A DNA stretch of 64,000 nucleotides from Herbidospora solisilvae (GTDB taxonomy: Bacteria > Actinomycetota > Actinomycetes > Streptosporangiales > Streptosporangiaceae), in assembly GCF_009901565.1 (NCBI RefSeq), contig NZ_WXEW01000004.1:620001-684000 (forward strand). Reading direction: 5' to 3'. Below, piece after piece: positions 53,826-60,598 of the stretch. Within the stretch, counting starts at the first letter, position 1; the number at the start of each line of letters is the position of its first letter. The notes under the pieces were generated by a model, which saw only the letters and a program-made list of their open reading frames with translations, was not told where the DNA came from and ran no database searches. A program made the translations under genes and the position numbers.

Positions 53826-55043
53826 TCAGGCGCGCTCGGCCGCCACCAGCCGCACGCAGACGGCCAGGCCGCTGATCGCCGCTTCGAGCTCCGCCAGGTC
53901 GGGGAACGTCGGGGCGATGCGGATGACCGAGTCGGACGGGTCCTGCCCGTAGGGGTGGGTGGCCCCGGCCGGGGTCAGCGCGATGCCGGCCTCGGCGGCC
54001 CGGCGCACGACCTCCTTCGCCGTGCCCTCGGGCACCGAGAGCGAGATGAAGTAGCCACCGAGCGGCGACGACCAGGTCGCCAGGCCCGACAGTTCCTTCG
54101 ACAGGATCCGGTCGACGGTCTCGAACTTGGGCCGGATCAGGTCGGCGTGGGCGCGCATGTGGGCCCGCACGCCGTCTTCGTCGCGCAGGAACTCGACGTG
54201 GCGGAGCTGGTTGACCTTGTCGGCGCCGATCGTGCCCTTGCCCATGTAGCCGAGGAACCAGGCGATCGTCTCGGGTGAGCCGCCGAAGAACGAGACGCCC
54301 GAACCGGCCAGGGTCACCTTGGACGTCGACCCGAACACGAACACCCGGTTCGCGTTTCCGGCCTCGGTGGCCAGCGCCAGCAGGTCGGCGAGCTCGGCCT
54401 CCTCGTCGAAGAGGTGGTGGATGGCGTAGGCGTTGTCCCAGAAGATCCGGAAGTCGGGCGCGGCCGTGGTCATGGTGGCCAGCCGCGCGACGGTCTCGGC
54501 CGAATAGGTCGTGCCGTCGGGGTTGGAGTACTTCGGCACGCACCAGATGCCCTTGATCGCCGGGTCGGCGGCGACGAGGCGCTCGACCTCGTCCATGTCG
54601 GGGCCGGCGGGGGTCATCGCGACCGGGATGAGCTCGATGCCGAAGCGCTCGCAGAGCGCGAAGTGCCGGTCGTATCCCGGGACGGGGGCCAGGAAGGCCA
54701 CCCGCTCCTCGTCGGCCCACCGGCGGGCGGCGCCGAGCGGCACCCCCAGCAGGCAGTGGACGATCGCGTCGTGCATCAGGGCGAGGCTGGAGTTGCCGCC
54801 CACGATGAGCTGCGAGGCCGGGACCTGGAGGAACCCGCTGAACAGCGCCCGGAGCTCGGCCAGGCCGTTGAGGCCGCCGTAGTTGCGGGTGTCGGTGCCG
54901 TCGGCGGAGCGGTAGGACGTCCCAGGCAGCGAGAGCATCGGGGTGGACAGATCGAGCTGGGCCGAGGCGGGCTTGCCCCGGGTCAGGTCGAGCTTCAGTC
55001 CCCTGGCCTTCAGCTCCTCGTACTCGGCACGCACGTCGCTCAT
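53826..55043 (-). CDS. Aspartate aminotransferase-like class I aminotransferase (Rv3722c type)
   Basis: The 405-residue fold-type I enzyme shows LKLDLTRGKPASAQLDLS, NYGGLNGLAELRALFSGFL, KYSNPDGTTYS, FWDNAYAIHHLF and the PLP lysine in FGSTSKVTLAGSG (near 242). This sub-family (PF12897) includes the main aspartate aminotransferase of mycobacteria. It begins 43 bp after the short threonyl-tRNA synthetase and may be co-transcribed, placing an Asp/Thr-family enzyme under the same attenuator. Confidence 0.85.
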   Translation of the reverse strand: MSDVRAEYEELKARGLKLDLTRGKPASAQLDLSTPMLSLPGTSYRSADGTDTRNYGGLNGLAELRALFSGFLQVPASQLIVGGNSSLALMHDAIVHCLLGVPLGAARRWADEERVAFLAPVPGYDRHFALCERFGIELIPVAMTPAGPDMDEVERLVAADPAIKGIWCVPKYSNPDGTTYSAETVARLATMTTAAPDFRIFWDNAYAIHHLFDEEAELADLLALATEAGNANRVFVFGSTSKVTLAGSGVSFFGGSPETIAWFLGYMGKGTIGADKVNQLRHVEFLRDEDGVRAHMRAHADLIRPKFETVDRILSKELSGLATWSSPLGGYFISLSVPEGTAKEVVRRAAEAGIALTPAGATHPYGQDPSDSVIRIAPTFPDLAELEAAISGLAVCVRLVAAERA

Positions 55044-55086
55044 CGCGGGTTCCCTCGGTAGTAATGGGCGGTCATCGAAAGCTTAG

Positions 55087-56292
55087 TCACCACAACCCGG
55101 TCTCCCGCCGCGAGGTGATCTCCGCGATCCTCCCGAGCGCCTCGGCCACCGGCAGGGCGGCGAGCTTGCGCCCGTCGCGAAGCCGGACCGACACCTCGCC
55201 GGCCGCGACCTCCCGGGACCCGACGATCAGCTGGTACGGCACCAGTCGCGCCTCCCGGATGCGCGCTCCCAGGCTGCCCTTCTCCGGCCCCGAGAGCTCG
55301 GCGCGCAGCCCGAGGGCGGCACAGCGCGAGACGACCGAGTCGGCGAACGCCGCCTCGTCCTCCCCGAGCGGCAGCACCGCCACCTGCACCGGCGCGAGCC
55401 AGGCCGGGAACGCGCCGCCGTGCACCTCGATCAGGTGGGCGACGGCCCGCTCCACGCTGCCGACGATGCTCCGGTGCACCATGACCGGCCGGTGCCTGGC
55501 CCCGTCGGGGCCGGTGTACTCCAGGTCGAACCGGGCGGGCTGGTAGAGGTCGATCTGGACGGTCGACAGGGTCGACTCCCGCCCGAGGTTGTCGGCGATC
55601 TGGATGTCGATCTTCGGCCCGTAGAAGGCGGCCTCGCCCTCGACGGCCTCGTACTCGACGTCGTGGAGCACCTCGCGCAACATCTCGCCCGCGCGCTCCC
55701 AGAGGCCGGGGACGGCGACGTACTTCCCCGAGGACCCCGGCAGCGACAGGCGGTGGCGCACCGGCCTGATCCCCATGGCCGCGTGGGCGGCGGCGATCAG
55801 TTCGAGGGCCGCGCGGGCCTCCTCGACGGCCTGGTCGGCGGTGCAGAAGATGTGCGCGTCGTTGAGCTGGATGGCCCGGACGCGGGTCAGCCCGCCGAGC
55901 ACGCCCGACAGCTCCGACCGGTACATGCCGCCGAGTTCGGCCAGCCGGAGCGGCAGGTCGCGGTAGCTGCGCCCGCGTGAGCGGTAGATCAGCGCGTGGT
56001 GCGGGCACAGGCTGGGCCGCAGGACCACCTGCTCCTCGCCGATCGACATGGGCGGGTACATGTCGTCGCGGTAGTGGTCCCAGTGGCCGGAGATCTCGTA
56101 GAGCTCGCGCTTGCCCATGATCGGCGAATAGACGTGCCGGTAGCCGTTGCGTCTCTCGACGTCGCGGACGTAGTCCTCCAGCGCCATCCGGACCGCCGCG
56201 CCGTCGGGCAGCCAGAAGGGCAACCCCGCGCCTATCAGCGGATCGCCGTCGAACAGGTCGAGTTCGCGGCCGAGCTTTCGGTGGTCGTACAC
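55087..56292 (-). CDS. thrS: Short threonyl-tRNA synthetase lacking TGS and editing domains
   Basis: The 401-residue protein contains only the ThrRS catalytic and anticodon-binding domains. It has RKLGRELDLF and FWLPDGAAVR at the N-terminus, motif 2 around YRSELSGVLGGLTRVRAIQL, and motif 3 in VMVHRSIVGSVERAVAHLIE. The zinc ligands are conserved: Cys96 and His99 in SLCPHH, and the His of MVHRS. Normal bacterial ThrRS is about 640-680 residues with N-terminal TGS and editing domains; those are absent and the GTG at 56292 has AAGGGAG 7 bp upstream, so this is not a truncation artefact. Mischarged Ser-tRNA-Thr could not be edited by this protein. It is controlled by a Thr-codon leader attenuator. 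Confidence 0.9.
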   Translation of the reverse strand: MYDHRKLGRELDLFDGDPLIGAGLPFWLPDGAAVRMALEDYVRDVERRNGYRHVYSPIMGKRELYEISGHWDHYRDDMYPPMSIGEEQVVLRPSLCPHHALIYRSRGRSYRDLPLRLAELGGMYRSELSGVLGGLTRVRAIQLNDAHIFCTADQAVEEARAALELIAAAHAAMGIRPVRHRLSLPGSSGKYVAVPGLWERAGEMLREVLHDVEYEAVEGEAAFYGPKIDIQIADNLGRESTLSTVQIDLYQPARFDLEYTGPDGARHRPVMVHRSIVGSVERAVAHLIEVHGGAFPAWLAPVQVAVLPLGEDEAAFADSVVSRCAALGLRAELSGPEKGSLGARIREARLVPYQLIVGSREVAAGEVSVRLRDGRKLAALPVAEALGRIAEITSRRETGLW

Positions 56293-56330
56293 GATGCGTC
56301 TCCCTTGGTGAAAAAGAGGCGCACACACAC

Positions 56331-56361
56331 CGAAGCCCGGGGCGATGCGCCCCGGGCTTCG
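56331..56361 (-). terminator. Attenuator terminator in the thrS leader
   Basis: On the minus strand CGAAGCCCGGGGC and GCCCCGGGCTTCG form a perfect 13-bp stem (56349-56361 with 56331-56343) with a 5-nt loop. A GT-rich stretch and TTTTT (56315-56311) follow. It lies between the Thr leader peptide and thrS, 39 bp before the start codon. It is the regulatory terminator of the attenuator. Confidence 0.8.
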
Positions 56362-56375
56362 AAGTAAGGCAGTGA

Positions 56376-56426
56376 TCAGCGCGCCGGGACGGAGTCCGGC
56401 GTCGTCGTCAGATGGGCGCGCTGCAT
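56376..56426 (-). CDS. Threonine-rich leader peptide of the thrS attenuator
   Basis: A 16-codon reading frame, MQRAHLTTTPDSVPAR, starts with ATG at 56426 and ends with TGA at 56376. It has three consecutive ACG threonine codons (codons 7-9). No Shine-Dalgarno is present; a -10-like TAGCGT lies just upstream, so the leader is probably translated from a leaderless transcript. Complementary arms GCGCGCC (near the start) and GGCGCGC (at the end) can pair across the peptide. Ribosome stalling at the Thr codons would open this structure and could alter formation of the terminator at 56331-56361. Too short to be caught by usual gene finders. Confidence 0.75.
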   Translation of the reverse strand: MQRAHLTTTPDSVPAR

Positions 56427-56534
56427 ACCCAGACGCTAACACGAAGGGCACGCGGAGAGCTCCCGGAAATCCACCCCCTCCCACCCGGGGACCGGCGGCC
56501 ATCATGCCCGGCCCGACCGACGGTTCCGCCCGGC

Positions 56535-56607
56535 CCACAGCGCTCTGTGGAAACGGCATGCGTTCCACGAAGAGAAGCCTGTGTTCCATACAGACCGACC
56601 GGTCGGT
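56535..56607 (+). promoter_or_regulatory. Operator region of the SDR gene
   Basis: A perfect 14-bp palindrome ACCGACCGGTCGGT (56594-56607) ends 12 bp before the SDR start and looks like a TetR-family operator. Two further inverted repeats lie upstream: CCACAG-CGCT-CTGTGG (56535-56550) and GTGGAA-N10-TTCCAC (56547-56568). The regulator is not identifiable; the TetR gene at 61965 is one candidate but its known relatives bind different sites. Confidence 0.55.
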
Positions 56608-56619
56608 ACCCTCGGCCCC

Positions 56620-57381
56620 ATGACTCTCTTCTCGGTCGAAGGAAAGATCGTCGTGGTGACCGGCGGGTCCCGTGGGATCGGGCGGATGATCGCCCAGGGG
56701 TTCGTGGACGGCGGCGCGACCGTCTACGTCACCGCCCGCAAGAAGGACCAGCTGGAGGAGACCGCCGCGGCGCTGGGGTGCGGGTCGGTCCAGGCCGACC
56801 TGTCCACGCGTGAGGGGGTCGAGGCCGTGCACGACCTGGTCGCCGGCCGGCACGACCGGCTCGACGTCCTGGTCAACAACGCCGGCGCGGCCTGGGGGGC
56901 GCCCCTCGACGACTATCCCGAGTCGGCCTTCGACAAGCTCTGGAACATCAACGTCAAGGGCGTCTTCGCGCTGACGCAGCGGTTCCTGCCCCTGCTCAGG
57001 AAGGCCGCGACCCCCGACGACCCGGCCCGGGTCATCAACATCGGCTCGGTCGACGGCCTGCGCACCCCGGCGATGGAGAGCTACGCCTACTCGGCCACCA
57101 AGTCGGCCGTGCACATGCTGACCCGGCACCTGGCCGACCGCCTGGCGAAGGAGTCGATCACCGTCAACGCCATCGCCCCCGGGCCGTTCGACTCGAAGAT
57201 GATGTCGTTCGTGCTCGACGACCCGCAGGCCCGCCGGATGGTCGCCGACAGCGTCCCGCTCGGCCGGATCGGCCGTCCCGACGACATGGCCGGGACGGCG
57301 ATCTTCCTGGCCTCACGGGCCGGTTCCTACCTCACGGGGACCGTCATCCCCGTGGACGGCGGCATCACCGCCCACGGTTAG
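56620..57381 (+). CDS. SDR-family oxidoreductase (FabG/RhlG-like)
   Basis: The 253-residue classical SDR has the cofactor loop TGGSRGIG, the NNAG motif (VLVNNAGAAWG), catalytic Tyr157 and Lys161 in YSATK, and the C-terminal GTVIPVDGG. It is NADP-type by the ARKK following strand 2. The substrate, probably a 3-oxoacyl or similar carbonyl, is unknown. A palindromic operator overlaps its promoter. Its stop overlaps the convergent ATP-grasp gene by 4 bp. Confidence 0.88.
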   Translation: MTLFSVEGKIVVVTGGSRGIGRMIAQGFVDGGATVYVTARKKDQLEETAAALGCGSVQADLSTREGVEAVHDLVAGRHDRLDVLVNNAGAAWGAPLDDYPESAFDKLWNINVKGVFALTQRFLPLLRKAATPDDPARVINIGSVDGLRTPAMESYAYSATKSAVHMLTRHLADRLAKESITVNAIAPGPFDSKMMSFVLDDPQARRMVADSVPLGRIGRPDDMAGTAIFLASRAGSYLTGTVIPVDGGITAHG

Positions 57382-58190
57382 GCGAGCATCTCCTTCAGCG
57401 CGCGGGCGAAGAAACCCGGCGCGTCCAGCTCGGTGTCGAGGTAGAGGAACGGCTCGGTCAGCTCCAGCTCGATCAGCACCGGCTCACCGTTCGGCATCCG
57501 GACGAGGTCGATCCGGGCGTAGAGGAGCGGCTCGGCCACCTTGCCGAGGATCTCTTCGGCCAGGTCGAACTGGTCGTCGTCGGGGTCGCGGAGGGTCGCC
57601 TTGGCACCGGCGTCGTCGAGGTCGCCGATGCCGGCGATCAGCAGCGGGGTGCGCCGGACGGCGTGGCTGAACTGGCCGTTGAAGTAGTGGAGCGACATTT
57701 CGCCCTCGTGCTCGACGCTCTCGACGTAGGGCTGCACCATGATCGGGCGGCCCTGCGCCTCGAGGGAGGCGGCGAACGCCGCGGCCTCCTCGGCGGAGGC
57801 GGTGCGGATGGTGTCGCGGGCGCCGGCGGAGACGGTCGGCTTGACGACGTATTCCGGCCAGTCGGGCAGCGCGAGCGAGCTCCAGTGGGTCGGCACGGTC
57901 GGCACGCCCAGGTGCTTCAGGTAGGTCTTGTCGGTGTTCCACGCCAGCACCGACGCCGGGTTGAGCAGCCGGGTGTGCTGTTCGGCCCGCCAGGCCCAGT
58001 CGATGAACTCGTCGCGCCGGCCGACGTAGTCCCACGGTGAGCGGACCACGGCCGCGTCGAACTCCGACCAGTCGGCCTCGGGGTCGTCCCACCGGACGGG
58101 TGCGCCCTCGATCCCCTCGGCGAGCCACGCCGAGAGCACGGTCTCGCGTTCCGGATCAGGGCCGTCCCAGGTGACATACGCGGCCTTCAT
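57378..58190 (-). CDS. ATP-grasp domain protein (DcsG/RimK-like)
   Basis: The 270-residue protein begins MKAAYVTWDGPDPERETVLS and includes FDAAVVRSPWDYVGRRDEFIDWA, YVVKPTVSAGARDT, an ATP-binding GRPIMVQPYVESVEHEGEMS loop and LIELELTEPFLYLD with metal-binding acids. This resembles the ATP-grasp group that includes the cycloserine-pathway ligase DcsG. Its substrate is unknown and no other cycloserine genes are nearby. ATG 58190 is preferred; ATG 58208 is in frame. Confidence 0.82.
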   Translation of the reverse strand: MKAAYVTWDGPDPERETVLSAWLAEGIEGAPVRWDDPEADWSEFDAAVVRSPWDYVGRRDEFIDWAWRAEQHTRLLNPASVLAWNTDKTYLKHLGVPTVPTHWSSLALPDWPEYVVKPTVSAGARDTIRTASAEEAAAFAASLEAQGRPIMVQPYVESVEHEGEMSLHYFNGQFSHAVRRTPLLIAGIGDLDDAGAKATLRDPDDDQFDLAEEILGKVAEPLLYARIDLVRMPNGEPVLIELELTEPFLYLDTELDAPGFFARALKEMLA

Positions 58191-58251
58191 CGATGTTTCC
58201 CCTTGCATGTGCGGCAGACGTACAGAAACCCATCATGGCCGCAACGCGCGA

Positions 58252-58292
58252 CGGCGCGCGCCGGGCCCGGAAGGAGAGCCCGGCGCGCGCCG
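58252..58292. terminator. Strong hairpin after the small secreted protein genes
   Basis: A perfect 15-bp stem joins CGGCGCGCGCCGGGC (58252-58266) and GCCCGGCGCGCGCCG (58278-58292) across an 11-nt loop, 11 bp after the stop of the second small secreted protein. No T-tract. Confidence 0.8.
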
Positions 58293-58302
58293 GAGTCGAC
58301 GA

Positions 58303-58563
58303 CTAGTCGTCGAAGCGGTAGGCGAGGCCCGCCACGCTGTTGCGGGCGGTGACCGAGACACCGTTGATGGTGTTCGAGTTGGTCGAGGAACCGCCGCCGA
58401 TGTTGGTGGCGGCCACGTTGCCGAACACGTTGCCCGACTGGGCGGAGCCGCGGTTCACGCTGCCGTTGCTGATCCAGGTGTCGGCGTGGGCGGGCGCGGC
58501 GATCAGGCTCGCGCCACAGGCGGCGGCGAGGACGGCACCGGTCATGGCAAGCTTCTTGAACAT
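58303..58563 (-). CDS. Small secreted protein, paralogue B
   Basis: The 86-residue precursor has a Sec signal peptide (MFKKLAMTGAVLAAACGASL, cleavage near AHA-DTW). The mature part is about 58 residues and Asn/Ser/Gly-rich: DTWISNGSVNRGSAQSGNVF and STNSNTINGVSVTAR. It shares GSAQSGN-x-FG-x-VAA-x-N-x-G and STN-x-NTING with the gene upstream, indicating duplication. GGAG lies 6 bp before the ATG. No known family is recognised; the repeated short polar beta-like strands invite comparison with surface amyloids such as rodlins, without direct homology. Confidence 0.8.
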   Translation of the reverse strand: MFKKLAMTGAVLAAACGASLIAAPAHADTWISNGSVNRGSAQSGNVFGNVAATNIGGGSSTNSNTINGVSVTARNSVAGLAYRFDD

Positions 58564-58609
58564 GATCTCTCCTTCGGGTGGGGTGAGTGCTGGGGACGTG
58601 ACCGGCGGT

Positions 58610-58867
58610 CTACTTGAAGATGTAGACCACGGTCACGCTGCCGCCGGTGGCGGTAGCGGAGATGCCGTTGATGGTGTTGACGTTGGTCGAACGGCCGGAG
58701 CCGGCGTTGCGCGCCGCGACCCAGCCGAAGTTGTTGCCCGACTGAGCCGAACCGATGTTCGCGCTCCAGTTGTCGGACCACGTGTCGGCGTGGGCCGGGG
58801 TGGCGATGAGGCTCGCACCGGCGGCGGCCGCGAGCATCGCACTGGTCACGCAGATCTTCTTGATCAC
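58610..58867 (-). CDS. Small secreted protein, paralogue A
   Basis: The 85-residue precursor has a signal peptide (KKICVTSAMLAAAAGASLIA, cleavage near AHA-DTW). Its mature region DTWSDNWSANIGSAQSGNNF is followed by STNVNTINGISATATGG, and it ends in a hydrophobic VTVVYIFK. It is paralogous to the gene 46 bp downstream on the same strand. GTG 58867 is chosen because AAGGAG precedes it; the frame is open further upstream but includes no signal peptide. An 18-bp palindrome-like element lies 35-52 bp upstream. Confidence 0.8.
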   Translation of the reverse strand: MIKKICVTSAMLAAAAGASLIATPAHADTWSDNWSANIGSAQSGNNFGWVAARNAGSGRSTNVNTINGISATATGGSVTVVYIFK

Positions 58868-58901
58868 TACGGCTCCTTCTCGCGCTTTCCTTGACGGTCT
58901 G

Positions 58902-58919
58902 TTTGACTGGCCGGTCAAA
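58902..58919 (-). promoter_or_regulatory. Inverted repeat upstream of the small secreted pair
   Basis: TTTGAC-N6-GTCAAA (58902-58919), with a central GGCC, is a nearly perfect 18-bp palindrome. It lies upstream of the first secreted-protein gene, between it and a TATAT stretch (58931-58936) that could be a -10 region. Candidate operator. Confidence 0.5.
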
Positions 58920-58992
58920 GCACTGCCGAGCATATAGCTCTGCGTAGTCGATTGATAGCACTCTGTGATCAGAATTTTGGTCTGGAAATGGA

Positions 58993-59024
58993 AACGGCCC
59001 CGCGGCTGCGCCCGCGAGGCCGTT
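58993..59024 (-). terminator. Terminator after the GH3 gene
   Basis: AACGGCC (58993-58999) pairs with GGCCGTT (59018-59024) and CGCG with CGCG inside it, with one mismatch. On the minus strand TTTCCATTT follows. It starts 14 bp past the stop of the GH3 gene. Confidence 0.75.
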
Positions 59025-59037
59025 GCTTATGGGGATT

Positions 59038-60525
59038 TCACGGCAAACGGCCGGTCAACGTCTCGGCCGCCGCCTGGCCGCAGACCCGCGACGCGCCATG
59101 TGTCGCGATGTGCACGGAGCCCAGGTCGGTGCGTCCCGGCAGGCCCATCTCGACCACCACGCCGTCGGGCCGGGCGGCGAGCATGTGGCCGAGGGCGTCC
59201 ATCTGCCAGGCGTGGCGGTGGGCGTCGCGCACGACCACGACCAGCGGCCGGTCGGCGGCCCGGTCGAGGAGGTCGGCGGGCACGCCGTCGGCCAGTTCGG
59301 CCTCGCCGAGGCGGGTGACCGTGGTGCCCGGGAGGAGCGCTCCCAACGGGTCGGCGACGCCCCACGGCTGGTGCTTGTCGATGGCCAGGTTGGTGTCCGG
59401 CGCGAGCTCGACGACGTGCGGGGCCGCGCTGAGCGGCAGGCGGGCGCCGTCGTGGTGGCTGACCCTGATCGCGCGGCGCGCGGCGGCCAGGCCGACCGGG
59501 ACGCCGTTGAGCACGCGGTCGCCGGGCGTGAAGCGCCAGGCGGCCAGCTTGGCCACCCGGGCGCACGCCTCGTGCAGCCTGGCCTCCGGCAACTGCCCGT
59601 TCGCGACGGCGTCGGCGATCGACTCGCGGATGTGGTCGAAGGTCGCCTCGTCGGCGTGCTCGCCGCCGACGCAGACGGAGTCGGCCCCGGCCGCGACCGC
59701 GCGGGCGGCGGCGCCGCCGATGCCGTAGACCGCCGCGACAGCGGCCATCTCGATGGCGTCGGTGATCACCACGCCGTCGAAGCCGAGCTCGCCCCGCAGC
59801 AGGTCGGTGAGGATGCGCGAGCTCAGGGTGGCCGGCATCGTCTCGTCGTACGCCGGCACGACCAGATGCCCCGTCATGATCGCCCGCACGCCCTCCTGGA
59901 TGGCGGCGCGGAACGGCCACAACTCCACCTCGTGGAGCTCCTCGCGGCTGACCTGGACGACCGGGAGGCCGTGGTGGGAGTCGACGGCGGTGTCGCCGTG
60001 TCCCGGGAAGTGCTTGGCGCAGGCCGCCACGCCGGCCGACTGCAACCCCCTGATCCACGCCGCCGTGTGGCGGGCGACCAGGCCCGGATCGGCGCCGAAG
60101 GAGCGCAGCCCGATCACCGGGTTGTCGGGGTTGGAGTTGACGTCGGCGGCGGGCGCGAAGTTGATCGTCACCCCGGCGGCGGCCAGGTCGTGTCCGACGT
60201 CTCTGGCCACCTCCTCGGTGAGATGCACGTCGTCGACCACGCCGAGGGCGTAGTTCCCGGGGCGGGAGCTGCCCGTACGGGCCTCCAGCCGGGTGACGTC
60301 GCCCGCCTCCTCGTCGATGCCGACCAGGAGCGCGGGGTTCTCCGCGCGCAGCGCGGCCGTGAGGGCCGCGAGCTGGTCCGGCGTGTCGACGTTCCGGGAG
60401 AACAAGACCACCCCGGCGAGTCCGTCGGCGAGACGCCGGCGGAGCCAGTCGGGGGGCGAGGTCCCGATGAAGCCGGGGAGGATGACCGAATCAGCCAGAC
60501 GCAGCAGCTCCGTGCTTCGCGTCAT
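59038..60525 (-). CDS. Glycoside hydrolase family 3 beta-N-acetylhexosaminidase (NagZ-like)
   Basis: The 495-residue protein has an N-terminal GH3 TIM barrel with the NagZ-type motif KHFPGHGDT (Lys171 to Thr179, including the His of the acid/base dyad) and nucleophile Asp256 in VITDAIEM. A C-terminal domain follows (about 330-495) that is absent from E. coli NagZ. No signal peptide is seen, suggesting a cytoplasmic role in peptidoglycan or chitin-oligosaccharide recycling. ATG 60525 is preferred over GTG 60537. A palindrome 32 bp upstream is a likely operator. Confidence 0.9.
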   Translation of the reverse strand: MTRSTELLRLADSVILPGFIGTSPPDWLRRRLADGLAGVVLFSRNVDTPDQLAALTAALRAENPALLVGIDEEAGDVTRLEARTGSSRPGNYALGVVDDVHLTEEVARDVGHDLAAAGVTINFAPAADVNSNPDNPVIGLRSFGADPGLVARHTAAWIRGLQSAGVAACAKHFPGHGDTAVDSHHGLPVVQVSREELHEVELWPFRAAIQEGVRAIMTGHLVVPAYDETMPATLSSRILTDLLRGELGFDGVVITDAIEMAAVAAVYGIGGAAARAVAAGADSVCVGGEHADEATFDHIRESIADAVANGQLPEARLHEACARVAKLAAWRFTPGDRVLNGVPVGLAAARRAIRVSHHDGARLPLSAAPHVVELAPDTNLAIDKHQPWGVADPLGALLPGTTVTRLGEAELADGVPADLLDRAADRPLVVVVRDAHRHAWQMDALGHMLAARPDGVVVEMGLPGRTDLGSVHIATHGASRVCGQAAAETLTGRLP

Positions 60526-60556
60526 GCGGCACCGCACTTGGGCATGCCCGAAATCT

Positions 60557-60575
60557 AATAGGAAAGTTTCCTATT
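60557..60575 (-). promoter_or_regulatory. 19-bp palindrome upstream of the GH3 gene
   Basis: AATAGGAAA-G-TTTCCTATT (60557-60575) has perfect 9-bp arms around one base. It lies in an AT-rich pocket between the PhoD-like gene stop and the GH3 start. The position and symmetry indicate a repressor site for the GH3 gene; a sugar-responsive ROK-type regulator is a guess. Confidence 0.65.
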
Positions 60576-60598
60576 CGCTAGAGGTCTTACCTGCAATT

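Noticed and set aside
56293-56430. T-box riboswitch ahead of thrS
   Set aside because: No stem I, AG-bulge or UGGN T-box sequence can be seen; the leader peptide with Thr codons explains the terminator better.
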